In this document: piece after piece, positions 8,859 to 17,456 of the stretch
How positions within the stretch are numbered: position 1 is the stretch's first letter
Layout: every line of letters begins with the position of its first letter
NCBI RefSeq assembly: GCF_007786455.1
Contig: NZ_VNJK01000001.1
Span: 62,001 to 126,000, forward strand
Direction: 5' to 3'
Source: Paenibacillus agilis
GTDB lineage: Bacteria; Bacillota; Bacilli; Paenibacillales; Paenibacillaceae
DNA: 64,000 nt
Notes under the pieces: generated by a model
Database searches by the model: none
Told to the model about the DNA's origin: nothing
What the model saw: only the letters and a program-made list of their open reading frames with translations
Program-made: the position numbers and the translations under genes

Positions 8859-9574
8859 GGAAAAATAAGACTACCGTTGTTGGCTTATCGATGTTTCAAA
8901 CGATAGGGTCTTGGATGATGTGGTATACAGGTATTCTCGTAGTTTTGCATATAGCAAGTACAGCAACAAGTTATACAGGTATAGAGTTGAATTTGTCGCA
9001 GTCTGCACTGATAAATGGAGAAGCGGGCTGGTCTATTTTAAATACTGCTTTAACCACCTCCAAAGGTTTTTTCTTAGTCTGTGGTTTGCTCTCCATGGGA
9101 GCGGTTATTAAATATTATGTATCTAATGGGGTAACAAGACTCGATTACTTTAAGGGTATAATACAATCTATTTTTTATTTGTCATTGAGCTTTACTGCAG
9201 TCGCAGCTTTATTATTCGGACTCGAAGTTTTAATTATTAATATGATGGGAATTGAAACAAACATACATGTACCCCTTGTATTTTATTTGAAAATTGTATT
9301 AGATGTCATTTTGTTTTATTTAGTTGGTTGGTTTATAGCAGCTGGATTTTATCGTTTACATGTTTGGTTTGGATTCGTATGTATAGCCATTGCAGTATTG
9401 CTTGCCTTCGTACAGAGTGGAATATGGGGGGAGAGCGTACCGATTCCACTGTTTAAACTTATGAATATTTACGAAGTTTCAATATGGATTGCTATTTTAA
9501 TTAGTTTGTTAATGATTGTTGGTGTAAGTGTTGTTATACGGTTATTAACGAAAGAAGTACGTATTAAAGATTAA
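8855..9574 (+). CDS. ABC-2-like membrane permease subunit
   Basis: A 239-residue integral membrane protein with about six hydrophobic segments, for example GSWMMWYTGILVVLHIA near the start, FFLVCGLLSMGAVIKYYV, and the C-terminal IWIAILISLLMIVGVSVVIR. It has no ATPase motifs. Its position, overlapping the ABC ATPase gene by 4 bp, marks it as the membrane partner of that protein. It is poorly conserved in sequence, so the assignment rests on topology and context. The operon ends at the hairpin at 9600. Confidence 0.8.
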   Translation: MRKNKTTVVGLSMFQTIGSWMMWYTGILVVLHIASTATSYTGIELNLSQSALINGEAGWSILNTALTTSKGFFLVCGLLSMGAVIKYYVSNGVTRLDYFKGIIQSIFYLSLSFTAVAALLFGLEVLIINMMGIETNIHVPLVFYLKIVLDVILFYLVGWFIAAGFYRLHVWFGFVCIAIAVLLAFVQSGIWGESVPIPLFKLMNIYEVSIWIAILISLLMIVGVSVVIRLLTKEVRIKD

Positions 9575-9599
9575 ACTATATAAAATGCAAGAGAAAACA

Positions 9600-9641
9600 A
9601 AAACGGCTTACACCATCCTTAAGGACGATGTAAGCCGTTTT
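9600..9641. terminator. Bidirectional terminator between the permease and DinB genes
   Basis: AAAACGGCTTACA pairs perfectly with TGTAAGCCGTTTT; the inner bases also pair, giving a long hairpin between two convergent genes. Confidence 0.85.
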
Positions 9642-9654
9642 TACTTGCGTAGGT

Positions 9655-10125
9655 TTATTGCATTTCTTTTGTTGGCCCCATAACACCAGGTACAGGTAAA
9701 CCTGCTTGACGGAGTAGTACTGTCATTTGCCCACGATGATGGGTTTGATGATCAATTAGAATTCGCAGCAACTTACCTCTTGCAATTGGACCCATAAATC
9801 CATTTACTTCTTCGGTTAGTTTTTCATCCGTTAATGTTAACGCTTCGTTTTTGTAAGCTTCAATGACTTCCTCGTATTTTTCTACGATAGCTGTCATTGA
9901 ACTCGGCATCGATGTACCTGGAGCTGCAGCAGGAATTTGCAAGCCTGCAAGTTGCCCGAAAAATCCACCAGTACCGACCAAATGCCAAGCAAGCCATCCT
10001 AAGGAATTATGTCCTTCAACAATGGAATAATCCATTTTATCATCTGTAATTGCCTTCATGACGGAAAGAGTTCCGGCAGAAGAAGCAATCCAATCCTCAA
10101 TAAAATCTTCTGATTTACGATACAT
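9655..10125 (-). CDS. DinB-family protein
   Basis: A 156-residue four-helix-bundle protein. The metal-binding histidines of the DinB/YfiT superfamily are visible: a His in VEGHNSLGWLAWH near residue 40 and the C-terminal pair in LIDHQTHHRGQM. Members are often thiol-dependent (bacillithiol) transferases or of unknown role; DNA damage induction is not shown here. The ATG at 10125 is 8 bp from GGAGGT; an upstream TTG at 10131 is too close to that site. It is a monocistronic gene ending at the shared terminator at 9600. Confidence 0.85.
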   Translation of the reverse strand: MYRKSEDFIEDWIASSAGTLSVMKAITDDKMDYSIVEGHNSLGWLAWHLVGTGGFFGQLAGLQIPAAAPGTSMPSSMTAIVEKYEEVIEAYKNEALTLTDEKLTEEVNGFMGPIARGKLLRILIDHQTHHRGQMTVLLRQAGLPVPGVMGPTKEMQ

Positions 10126-10339
10126 AAGCAAATACCTCCAATAGTTAAAGCCTACATTCTATTTTAGTAAATTGGACGTTAAGTATCAAATAGCATATGT
10201 ATTGATAAGTAACCGTTTCGAGTTGATTCACTACCTTAATCTGAAGTTATATTACAATTTTTGTATGAGTGAACATGGTATACTCAATTGGGAATTTACT
10301 CTTTGTACGAAAAATACTAATCATATAGGAGGGAGCACA

Positions 10340-11008
10340 ATGTCTTTATCCGTAATTTTTGATATGGATGGTACCTTATTTCAAACTGATAAAATTTTAG
10401 AGATTTCTCTTCGTGACACATTTGATCATTTACGATCATTACAGTTATGGGGGGATGAAACTGAAACTCCGATAGAAAAGTACCGTGCCATTATGGGCGT
10501 TCCTTTACCAGTAGTGTGGGAAACTTTGCTGCCTGAGCATGATGATGAAATCAGACAACAAGCCAATGTATGGTTCCGTGAGAAATTGATTGCCCATATT
10601 AATTGTGGAAACGGCGCTCTGTATCCTTATGTAGAGGAAGTTTTACAATACTTTAAAGAGAGAAATTATTCGATATACATAGCAAGTAATGGAGAAATTG
10701 AATATTTAAATGCGATAGTAAATTACTATATGTTAGACAAATGGGTTACAGAAACATGTAGTATACAGTATATAAAGTCGCAAAATAAAACGGATTTGGT
10801 ACGCTCTATTTTGGAAAAGTATAAAATTAAGGACGCTATTGTAGTAGGAGATCGACTATCCGATATTAAGGCAGCGAAAGAGAATGGCTTGATAGCAATA
10901 GGATGTAATTTTGATTTTGCCCAAGAAGATGAGCTGTCTCAAGCAGACATCGTTATTAATCGTTTGGATGAGCTAAAAACGATATCGTTAGGGAGTGCTA
11001 GACGTTGA
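10340..11008 (+). CDS. HAD-superfamily phosphatase
   Basis: A 222-residue hydrolase. Motif I is FDMDGTLF (nucleophile Asp at residue 8), motif II is IASNGE, the motif III Lys lies in QNKTDLV, and motif IV is VVGDRLSDIKAAKENG. A helical cap lies between motifs I and II, as in phosphoglycolate phosphatase-like (subclass I) enzymes. The ATG at 10340 follows GGAGGGAG; the frame is open further upstream but those 56 codons have no ribosome site and look non-coding. It is a single gene, convergent with the isochorismatase-like gene. The physiological phosphoester is unknown. Confidence 0.87.
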   Translation: MSLSVIFDMDGTLFQTDKILEISLRDTFDHLRSLQLWGDETETPIEKYRAIMGVPLPVVWETLLPEHDDEIRQQANVWFREKLIAHINCGNGALYPYVEEVLQYFKERNYSIYIASNGEIEYLNAIVNYYMLDKWVTETCSIQYIKSQNKTDLVRSILEKYKIKDAIVVGDRLSDIKAAKENGLIAIGCNFDFAQEDELSQADIVINRLDELKTISLGSARR

Positions 11009-11024
11009 TATATAGGAGCAGTAA

Positions 11025-11049
11025 AAAGAACGGCAGCTAGCCGCTCTTT
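11025..11049. terminator. Bidirectional terminator between HAD and isochorismatase-like genes
   Basis: AAAGA-A-CGGC pairs with GCCG-C-TCTTT around AGCTA, between convergent genes. Confidence 0.7.
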
Positions 11050-11059
11050 AAGTTGAAGC

Positions 11060-11590
11060 TTATAATTTAATTTCCCCATCAATGACTGTTAAGAACCGAT
11101 TATGCCACATCGCCTCATGATGATTAATAATGTCACTAGCCTGTAGAACCGCTCCATTGATTGTACTATGTGTCCCTTTATAGAGTAGATTATGTTGATA
11201 GCCTAAACTGAGTGCAGCTCTAATCGTTGTATCGAGACAAAATTCTGTTTGTGCACCTGCAAAAATAAGCTGCTCGATTTCATTGGATTTTAAGTAGTCT
11301 AACAGTTCCGTTTGATAGAACGAATCGAATATTGACTTTTGAATCACTTTATCGGTAGGTGAGACGAGTAAGTTCTTATGAAGCTTCCAATCTTCGTTCC
11401 CCTCAGACATAAGGTGCTGCTTGTCTTGACTCGTATGCTGAATGAAGATAACAGGAATTTGTTTGTCGTGAGCCTGAGTAATCAGCTCGTTTATGTTTTC
11501 AACGACTTGTTCAATATTATGTAATAAATATTTTTGAGGATAGTTAAAGAAGATCTCTTGCATATCAATGACAACGAGTGCCTGTTTCAT
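11060..11590 (-). CDS. Isochorismatase-like cysteine hydrolase
   Basis: A 176-residue protein of the isochorismatase-like fold. The catalytic triad is readable: Asp in LVVIDMQE, Lys in KSIFDSF (after VIQ), and Cys in FAGAQTEFCLDTTIRAA. The Cys makes it a nicotinamidase/amidohydrolase-type member, not a true isochorismatase. The cis-peptide region precedes the Cys as usual. The start ATG at 11590 is preceded by AAGGAAG. It is a single gene and the substrate is unknown. Confidence 0.87.
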   Translation of the reverse strand: MKQALVVIDMQEIFFNYPQKYLLHNIEQVVENINELITQAHDKQIPVIFIQHTSQDKQHLMSEGNEDWKLHKNLLVSPTDKVIQKSIFDSFYQTELLDYLKSNEIEQLIFAGAQTEFCLDTTIRAALSLGYQHNLLYKGTHSTINGAVLQASDIINHHEAMWHNRFLTVIDGEIKL

Positions 11591-11836
11591 CAAGTAACAC
11601 TTCCTTTCGTTTCTTTTTCATTGTAGCAAGGGTTAAAATTATTTTCCAATGAAGGATAATTTTTCTGTGAAGATCAAGCATAATATCGTCATTTGTTACT
11701 CTTCTATTGCTAGTTTAATGGTAATGGGGATAGCTTAATTTTTGAAAATAAGAAGTACCACTCGATGTTTGTCCACGTCCTGTTTTGAAGATTTACATAT
11801 AATAAATTGTTCAACAGGTTAAAGGAGAGTGGCATC

Positions 11837-12289
11837 ATGAGTCTTTATTTTCGTAACAGCACGAATTCTGCCGTGCGTTTAGTAATATTTTACACAGATA
11901 TTAATAAATGTGGAATACCGATAGTAGGGGCTAGAGGTATATTATCTGGTTGGTATCGTTTAGAGCCTGGTCAAACAAGAGAAATTGTTAGAGGTTCTAT
12001 CGGAGGTAGAACAATAAATTATTATGCCGAAAATATAGCAAGAACTCGTGTATGGTCAGGAAATTTCCTCGGACTTGTACCTAATTATACATTCAGTGGT
12101 TGCTGGGGTTGGTCTTTTCCAGATAGAGATTTATGCGAAAATTGTAGAAGAGTCAGATTTAGAACGCTAGATATTCAGCCAGGTCTAGTGAACTATACTG
12201 TCAATTTTATTACCAGCAGCTCACAGAGACAAACAAATTTGAAAGATGTTGTGGCAGCATTACCTTCAAAAAAAGTAAAAGCTAAATAA
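11837..12289 (+). CDS. DUF1036-like small protein
   Basis: A 150-residue protein. The pattern of polar beta strands (LYFRNSTNSAVRLVIFY, GWYRLEPGQTREIV, RTINYYAEN) and a conserved GWYxLxPG turn resemble DUF1036 proteins, which have no proven function. It contains four cysteines, including a CENC pair and one in FSGCWGW. There is no signal peptide. The ATG at 11837 follows AAAGGAGAG; the upstream in-frame ATG at 11807 has no ribosome site. It is monocistronic with a strong terminator at 12329. Confidence 0.65.
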   Translation: MSLYFRNSTNSAVRLVIFYTDINKCGIPIVGARGILSGWYRLEPGQTREIVRGSIGGRTINYYAENIARTRVWSGNFLGLVPNYTFSGCWGWSFPDRDLCENCRRVRFRTLDIQPGLVNYTVNFITSSSQRQTNLKDVVAALPSKKVKAK

Positions 12290-12328
12290 GTAGTAAGTAA
12301 CAACATATCAATAAAGGTAGACAAGAAG

Positions 12329-12369
12329 CCGAGCGTGTTCAGATATTTATCTGAACACGCTCGGTTTTT
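12329..12369 (+). terminator. Strong terminator after the DUF1036-like gene
   Basis: CCGAGCGTGTTCAGATA pairs perfectly with its complement TATCTGAACACGCTCGG around a 2-base centre, followed by TTTTT. Confidence 0.9.
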
Positions 12370-12426
12370 ACATACAATCGCAAATGATTAGCTGTCATCA
12401 TTTCGTCACTGAAAAAGGTTCTCATT

Positions 12427-12441
12427 TTAGAATGATTATAA
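12427..12441. promoter_or_regulatory. PerR box 1 upstream of ahpC
   Basis: TTAGAATGATTATAA differs at one position from the Bacillus Per-box consensus TTATAATNATTATAA. It lies just upstream of the -35 element of the ahpC promoter. Confidence 0.75.
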
Positions 12442-12447
12442 AAAAGC

Positions 12448-12476
12448 TTGACAGTTTATAGTTCATAGTAAATAAT
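12448..12476 (+). promoter_or_regulatory. ahpCF promoter
   Basis: TTGACA at 12448-12453, a 17-bp spacer and an AATAAT-type -10. It is bracketed by two Per boxes. Confidence 0.7.
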
Positions 12477-12487
12477 AATCATTATAA
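12473..12487. promoter_or_regulatory. PerR box 2 at the ahpC -10/start region
   Basis: TAATAATCATTATAA differs at one position from the Per-box consensus and overlaps the -10 region, a position suited to repression. Confidence 0.75.
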
Positions 12488-12581
12488 AGAGCGATGCGGA
12501 ATGAACAGCACACACTGCTCAGGCATTCTGAATTAGCTTTTTAAACAACTTAGAAACCATCTAGTAAAGGAGATTTTATAT

Positions 12582-13145
12582 ATGTCACTTATCGGTACAG
12601 AGGTACAACCATTCCAAGCAACTGCATTTCAAAACGGGAAATTCCTAGATGTAACAGAACAAAACTTCAAAGGTCAATGGAGCGTCGTTTGCTTCTATCC
12701 AGCAGACTTCACATTCGTGTGTCCAACAGAGCTTGAAGATTTGCAAAATCAATACGCAGAGTTGAAACAACTTGGCGTTGAAGTATATTCCGTATCTACA
12801 GATACTCATTTCACGCATAAAGCATGGCATGCAAGCTCGCCTGCAATCGGTAAAGTAGAGTACATCATGATCGGCGATCCATCTCATGTTATCTCCCGTA
12901 ACTTCGATGTATTGGTAGAGTCCGAAGGTCTTGCTGATCGCGGTACGTTCATCATCGACCCAGACGGAGTTATCCAAACGGTTGAAATTACAGCTGGCGG
13001 TATCGGTCGTGATGCAAGTGCGCTAATTAGCAAAATTAAAGCAGCACAATATGTTCGCAACAATCCAGGTGAAGTTTGCCCAGCGAAATGGCAAGAAGGC
13101 GGCGAAACATTGAAGCCAAACCTTGACCTTGTAGGAAAAATCTAA
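12582..13145 (+). CDS. ahpC: Alkyl hydroperoxide reductase, peroxiredoxin subunit AhpC
   Basis: A 187-residue typical 2-Cys peroxiredoxin. The peroxidatic Cys47 lies in the DFTFVCPTE motif and the resolving Cys166 in GEVCPAKW. It reduces H2O2, alkyl peroxides and peroxynitrite in the cytoplasm and is recycled by AhpF, encoded 117 bp downstream. Full family length; ATG 10 bp after AAAGGAG. The promoter carries two near-consensus PerR boxes, so it should be derepressed by peroxide or by altered Fe/Mn status. Its codon use looks highly expressed compared with the neighbours. Confidence 0.98.
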   Translation: MSLIGTEVQPFQATAFQNGKFLDVTEQNFKGQWSVVCFYPADFTFVCPTELEDLQNQYAELKQLGVEVYSVSTDTHFTHKAWHASSPAIGKVEYIMIGDPSHVISRNFDVLVESEGLADRGTFIIDPDGVIQTVEITAGGIGRDASALISKIKAAQYVRNNPGEVCPAKWQEGGETLKPNLDLVGKI

Positions 13146-13262
13146 ACATTCATTAATAAAATCGCCGAAGTCGTCGGCATTGATATAAAAGCGTTTGTTC
13201 AGCACCATGACTAGACCATGCGAAGCAGCGTCATTATCGAACATTTTAAGGAGGATTATCAA

Positions 13263-14792
13263 ATGGCATTGGATCAGGATATCAAACAACAATTAGAGCA
13301 ATATCTTCAACTATTGGAAGGCAACATCGTCATTAAAGTGAGCGCAGGTGATGATGCTGCATCTACAGAGATGATGTCTCTTGTAGATGAGCTTGCTAGC
13401 ATGTCTGCTATGATTTCGGTAGAAAAAGCAGACTTGGATAGAACACCAAGCTTCAGCGTAAACCGTGTTGGCGAAGACACAGGTGTTGTGTTCGCAGGTA
13501 CACCGCTTGGACATGAATTCACTTCCCTTGTACTTGCATTGCTTCAAGTAAGCGGCAGAGCTCCTAAAGTGGATCAAAGTGTAATCGATCAAATTAAGAG
13601 CATTAAAGGCGAATACACATTTGAGTCCTATATCAGCTTGAGCTGCCATAACTGTCCGGATGTGGTGCAAGCATTGAACTTGATGAGTATTTTCAATCCT
13701 GGTATTTCCCATACGATGATTGATGGTGCTGTATTCAAAGACGAGGTAGAAAGCAAAAACGTAATGGCTGTGCCAAGCGTATACCTCAACGGTGAGTTCT
13801 TCGAAAGCGGTCGTACAACAATTGAAGATATTCTTGCTAAATTGGGTACTGGTCCTGATGCGTCTGAGCTTGATAACAAAGCTCCTTATGATGTACTTGT
13901 TGTCGGTGGCGGTCCATCCGGTGCAAGTGCGGCGATTTACGCGGCTCGTAAAGGAATTCGTACAGGTATCGTTGCAGAGCGTTTCGGCGGTCAAGTAAAT
14001 GATACTATGGGCATCGAGAACTTCATCAGCGTGAAGTATACAGAAGGTCCTAAACTTGTTGCTAGCATCGAAGAGCAAGTAAAAGAGTACGGTATTGATG
14101 TGATGAAAACACAGCGTGCGAAGCGTCTAGATAAAAACGAGTTCATCGAGATTGAGCTTGAAAATGGTGCAGTATTGAAGAGTAAGACGGTTATCATTTC
14201 TACTGGTGCACGTTGGAGAAATATGGGTGTTCCAGGTGAAGCGGAATTCAAAAACAAAGGCGTAGCTTACTGCCCGCATTGTGACGGTCCTTTGTTCACA
14301 GGCAAAGATGTTGCAGTTGTAGGCGGCGGTAACTCCGGTATTGAGGCAGCGATTGATCTTGCTGGTATCGTTAAGCATGTAACGGTTCTTGAGTTCTCTC
14401 CTGAACTTAAAGCAGATTCTGTATTGCAAGACCGTCTTTACAGCTTGCCGAACGTTACGGTTCTGAAAAATGTGCAAACGAAAGAATTGACTGGTACGGA
14501 CAAGCTTGAAGGCCTTACGTACATCGATCGTGCAACAGGCGAAGAGAAGCATGTCGAGCTGCAAGGTGTATTCGTACAAATCGGTCTTGTACCGAACACG
14601 GACTGGTTGGCTGATACGGTTGAACGCAATCGTATGGGTGAAATTATCGTTGATAGCCATGGCGCAACAAGTATCCCAGGTGTATTTGCTGCTGGTGACT
14701 GTACAAATAGTGCGTACAAGCAAATCATCATTTCGATGGGATCTGGTGCAACGGCAGCTTTAGGTGCATTCGATTATCTTATCCGTAACTAA
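13263..14792 (+). CDS. ahpF: Alkyl hydroperoxide reductase flavoprotein subunit AhpF
   Basis: A 509-residue NADH:peroxiredoxin reductase. The N-terminal tandem thioredoxin-like domain holds the CHNC pair (Cys128, Cys131). The FAD domain follows ([19 protein letters not shown] near residue 210), then the active disulfide CPHC (Cys337, Cys340), the NADH site [17 protein letters not shown] and the C-terminal FAAGDCT motif. The ATG at 13263 follows AAGGAGG; the upstream extension from 13218 is not needed. It is co-transcribed with ahpC under the PerR-type promoter and ended by the hairpin at 14852. Confidence 0.98.
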   Translation: MALDQDIKQQLEQYLQLLEGNIVIKVSAGDDAASTEMMSLVDELASMSAMISVEKADLDRTPSFSVNRVGEDTGVVFAGTPLGHEFTSLVLALLQVSGRAPKVDQSVIDQIKSIKGEYTFESYISLSCHNCPDVVQALNLMSIFNPGISHTMIDGAVFKDEVESKNVMAVPSVYLNGEFFESGRTTIEDILAKLGTGPDASELDNKAPYDVLVVGGGPSGASAAIYAARKGIRTGIVAERFGGQVNDTMGIENFISVKYTEGPKLVASIEEQVKEYGIDVMKTQRAKRLDKNEFIEIELENGAVLKSKTVIISTGARWRNMGVPGEAEFKNKGVAYCPHCDGPLFTGKDVAVVGGGNSGIEAAIDLAGIVKHVTVLEFSPELKADSVLQDRLYSLPNVTVLKNVQTKELTGTDKLEGLTYIDRATGEEKHVELQGVFVQIGLVPNTDWLADTVERNRMGEIIVDSHGATSIPGVFAAGDCTNSAYKQIIISMGSGATAALGAFDYLIRN

Positions 14793-14851
14793 TGTATTTC
14801 GTGTAGAAAAATAATTTGCAGCCTATCTAAGACAACTTACTGCTAATAGAG

Positions 14852-14886
14852 TAGCCCTCACTTCTTTGAAGTGGGGGCTATTTTTA
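14852..14886 (+). terminator. Terminator of ahpCF
   Basis: TAGCCCTCACTTC pairs with GAAGTGGGGGCTA (one wobble) around TTT, followed by TTTTT. Confidence 0.88.
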
Positions 14887-14979
14887 TATGTAATGCAGTA
14901 AATAAATAGAAGGAAATTACTCTCTCTCGTCGAACAAATGGTGTATCCTCTATTGAATCTTAATTTAAGGAGAGAGCAA

Positions 14980-15321
14980 ATGAATCAAGAAGTGATCGAT
15001 TTTATCGCTGCAATAAAAGAGCCATGGCAGGTGGAACTATCTGCGAACTTGCGTGAAGTTGTCCATCAGGCTATACCGGAAGTAACGGAACGGATTCAGT
15101 ATAAGAAACCACATTTTTTGAAAAATGGAAAATACGCCGCGGCTATCTCTACATCGAAAGATGCTGTTAGCTTCACTATTTTTAATGCTACAGGCTTGGA
15201 GCTTCCAGAAGGCATGTTTGATGGTCCACCTGAAAGGAAAACGTTGAAACTTCGCAAAGGCAATGCCTATGATTCCGAGCAGTTAACTTTATGGCTAAAG
15301 CAAGCTTCGAGCTCGCTTTAG
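14980..15321 (+). CDS. DUF1801 domain protein
   Basis: A 113-residue protein. The pattern WQVELSANLREVVHQAIPEV, IQYKKPHFLKNGKYAAAIS and LRKGNAYDSEQLTLWLKQA matches the DUF1801 (YdhG-like) fold, whose function is unsettled. The conserved Lys and Tyr of the IQYKxPxF loop are present. The ATG at 14980 follows AAGGAGAGAG; the upstream ATG-like start is not needed. It is monocistronic, with a terminator 13 bp after the stop. Confidence 0.8.
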   Translation: MNQEVIDFIAAIKEPWQVELSANLREVVHQAIPEVTERIQYKKPHFLKNGKYAAAISTSKDAVSFTIFNATGLELPEGMFDGPPERKTLKLRKGNAYDSEQLTLWLKQASSSL

Positions 15322-15333
15322 TAGAGTGAATAA

Positions 15334-15371
15334 AGAGTGATGCGAGAACGTCAAGCATTGCTCTTTTTTTT
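15334..15371 (+). terminator. Terminator after the DUF1801 gene
   Basis: AGAGTGATGC pairs with GCATTGCTCT (two wobbles), followed by eight T. Confidence 0.75.
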
Positions 15372-15452
15372 GTATATAAGCAGTTCGGTGTGAAGCCAAT
15401 CGAACGATCTGTTACAATCTACTAGTATTTGATAACGAGGAGGATTAACATT

Positions 15453-15548
15453 ATGCCAACAACTTTTTAATGGATTAAATCGAATATTCAATCATTTAAC
15501 GATTATAAGGATGCAAAGCATAGTGTTATCCATCACTTTATGCGGTGA
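15453..15548 (+). pseudogene. Short remnant ORF with an internal stop
   Basis: A good ribosome site (GAGGAGGA) precedes an ATG that reads MPTTF and then TAA. The same frame continues directly for 25 further codons (WIKSNIQSFNDYKDAKHSVI, then HHFMR) to a TGA. One point change in the TAA would give a 31-residue peptide. It may be a decayed gene start or chance; I do not recognise the family. Confidence 0.3.
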
Positions 15549-15634
15549 ATCCTTGTGGATTGCTGCATGTTTCTGTGATGATCCTGTTTGAAATTAGCTG
15601 CTTTGTATACCTTCTATATAGTAGGAGGATGACA

Positions 15635-16210
15635 ATGAGTCATTTACAAAATAGAAGCAATAGTAAATTAACGATAGCGTGCAAAGATATCATTTTACGG
15701 GAGTATCAAATTGAGGATGTAGATGCGCTGCACAAGCTTACTTGGCAGCCACACTTTCATGAATTTTTGACGGGATGGAATGTACCCAAGGAGCAGCGGG
15801 AAGAGTGGTTTGCGAATTATGAAATACCAGAAAACGAGCGTTTCCTTGAGGCGATTGCGAGAACAGGAAATCCTGAGCAGTATCGGCTGCGACTAGGGGT
15901 TATACTGAAGGAAACCGGGGAATTTATCGGTATTTGTGGGACAGGTATTAAGGATGAACTATCACAGCCGAATCGAGAAGTTTTTTATGGAATCTCCGAA
16001 CAATATCAGAATAAAGGATATACGACGCAGGCAGTGCGAGGGTTGATAACGTATTTATTCGAAAATACACAAGTCGAACAGCTTATCGCTATCGCGCACA
16101 TCCGCAACGTCTCGTCCAACAAAGTGATCCAGAAGTGTGGTTTTCAATTTCAGCGTGATGTGATAATTGAAAGTGAGGAGCATCATTACTACAAGCTTCA
16201 AAGGGAATAG
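15635..16210 (+). CDS. GNAT N-acetyltransferase, RimJ/RimL type
   Basis: A 191-residue acetyltransferase. An N-terminal strand, DIILREYQIEDVDALHKLT, is followed by the central GVILKETGEFIGICG strands. The acetyl-CoA site is YQNKGYTTQAVRGLITYLF (the Q/R-x-x-G-x-A/T loop). The final part, NVSSNKVIQKCGFQFQRDVI, is the typical N..S..vl.k.GF signature of the RimJ/RimL group. The ATG at 15635 follows GTAGGAGG with good spacing; the frame upstream is open but lacks a ribosome site. It stands alone; the acceptor amine is unknown. Confidence 0.88.
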   Translation: MSHLQNRSNSKLTIACKDIILREYQIEDVDALHKLTWQPHFHEFLTGWNVPKEQREEWFANYEIPENERFLEAIARTGNPEQYRLRLGVILKETGEFIGICGTGIKDELSQPNREVFYGISEQYQNKGYTTQAVRGLITYLFENTQVEQLIAIAHIRNVSSNKVIQKCGFQFQRDVIIESEEHHYYKLQRE

Positions 16211-16298
16211 TAATGTAGAAGGTTAGGGAGTGCCGTAGGGCATCCTTTTAAAAAAATGGAATTTAACTAACATATATCTGGCATAGCGGAGGTCTAAT

Positions 16299-16796
16299 AT
16301 GAGTCAATACTCAATAACGACATTAACGATGAAGCGAAGTTTCGATGTGCCCCCTGCGAAAGTGTTTGGGGCATGGGTGAACGCTGAGCAGATGAGAAAA
16401 TGGCTTTTTACACTGGAAGGAACAAATAAGGTAGCACGCAACAACCCTGAAGTAGGTGGGGAGTGGGAAATTGTTGACCATCGAGGCGGTGTAGATTATC
16501 GAGCGATTGGTACGTACCGTGAAATAGATACCCCACACAAGCTGGTGTTTACTTTTAAAATGCCGCAGTTTAGTGAAGATGAAGATACGATTGTCGTAGA
16601 GCTAACGGAAACACAGCAAGGCTGCGACATGACGTTTACCCAACATATTAATGTTCGCTATGAACCGAATTGGACAGAGGCAGATATTCAAAAAGCGGTG
16701 ACGGAATATCATGATGGCAGCGAGCATGGATGGAATTTAATGTTCATGGGACTGAAACAATTAGTGGAAACGGGCAGGATCAGCTATACAGGCTAA
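16299..16796 (+). CDS. SRPBCC / AHSA1-like domain protein
   Basis: A 165-residue START-like protein of the activator-of-Hsp90 ATPase homologue 1 group. Typical segments are RSFDVPPAKVFGAWVNAEQMRKW, GGEWEIVDHRGG, GTYREIDTPHKLVFTF and the C-terminal GWNLMFMGLKQLVE helix. The fold forms a hydrophobic pocket; the bacterial members are often paired with ArsR regulators, but none is adjacent here. RBS GGAGGT. Terminator at 16811. Function unknown. Confidence 0.87.
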   Translation: MSQYSITTLTMKRSFDVPPAKVFGAWVNAEQMRKWLFTLEGTNKVARNNPEVGGEWEIVDHRGGVDYRAIGTYREIDTPHKLVFTFKMPQFSEDEDTIVVELTETQQGCDMTFTQHINVRYEPNWTEADIQKAVTEYHDGSEHGWNLMFMGLKQLVETGRISYTG

Positions 16797-16810
16797 GATT
16801 ATAGATACGG

Positions 16811-16842
16811 AAGAAGGAGCGATTGTTGCTCCTTCTTTTTTT
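16811..16842 (+). terminator. Terminator after the SRPBCC gene
   Basis: AAGAAGGAGC and GCTCCTTCTT form a perfect 10-bp stem followed by a T-run. Confidence 0.88.
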
Positions 16843-16895
16843 GTGTGCTGCAAATAAATGAGTACAGAATGTTAATGTGGGGCTGCATATACAAA

Positions 16896-17333
16896 CTATT
16901 TATTCTCATCAAACACTTTCGATTGAAGAATCGTTATCGCGTGATGAATGCCCTTCAACTCTTCAGTTGATAAGTCTTGGATTCGTTCGAAAAATCTCGC
17001 TCCAATTTGATCAAATGCCTTATTCATCATGGCCTGCCCGGATTCAGACAGTCGAATCAATTGTTTGCGTCTATCATCCGGTACCTCAAATTTCTCACAC
17101 AGTTGTTTCTCCGTTAATTTTCTAAGTTCACGGCTCGTGTTAGGCATTGAAATATGTTTACATTCGCTAATTTGGCTTAACGTCACAGGTTGGCTGACCG
17201 CAATATACTCCAAAATACTATATTGAAGAGGAGTAATGTCCTCTGGCTTAACATCTTTCGTTAATTCAAAGGTTACTTCGTGTACGGAAGTCGTAAAGGC
17301 CACAAATTGTTGAAACAGAGCTTCTTTGTCCAT
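16896..17333 (-). CDS. MarR-family transcriptional regulator
   Basis: A 145-residue MarR protein. The winged helix is clear: ITPLQYSILEYIAVSQPVTL, then ISECKHISMPNTSRELRKLTEKQ and FEVPDDRRKQLIRLSESG (the DxRRK..LT wing). N- and C-terminal helices provide dimerisation. It diverges from the NAD(P)H dehydrogenase-like gene at 17457 with 123 bp between them. Two copies of a palindrome in that gap are its probable operators. It has two Cys residues, including one in the recognition region (ECKHIS), so thiol-based sensing is possible but not shown. Confidence 0.92.
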   Translation of the reverse strand: MDKEALFQQFVAFTTSVHEVTFELTKDVKPEDITPLQYSILEYIAVSQPVTLSQISECKHISMPNTSRELRKLTEKQLCEKFEVPDDRRKQLIRLSESGQAMMNKAFDQIGARFFERIQDLSTEELKGIHHAITILQSKVFDENK

Positions 17334-17382
17334 TACAGATCACCTCTTCTGACATGATATCAAATTGATTATCTTATTATAA

Positions 17383-17396
17383 TTATCAATTGACAA
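17383..17396. promoter_or_regulatory. Probable MarR operator 1
   Basis: TTATCAATTGACAA matches operator 2 at 12 of 14 positions and covers the -35 hexamer (17390-17395) of the promoter facing 17457. Confidence 0.6.
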
Positions 17397-17418
17397 CTAA
17401 AACAACGATGTGTTATCT
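17390..17418 (+). promoter_or_regulatory. Promoter of the quinone-reductase-like gene
   Basis: TTGACA, a 17-bp spacer and TTATCT, with a TG just before the -10. Confidence 0.6.
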
Positions 17419-17423
17419 TTTGG

Positions 17424-17437
17424 TTATCAAATGATAA
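17424..17437. promoter_or_regulatory. Probable MarR operator 2
   Basis: TTATCAAATGATAA is a palindrome with 6-bp perfect arms, placed just after the -10 of the promoter and before the ribosome site. Confidence 0.65.
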
Positions 17438-17456
17438 GTAATGGGAGGGCGAAGCA

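Noticed and set aside
13311-14723. Long minus-strand open frames (255 and 198 codons) opposite ahpF
   Set aside because: They lie wholly antisense to a gene with complete AhpF motifs, have no ribosome sites and show Cys/Tyr/His-rich random composition.
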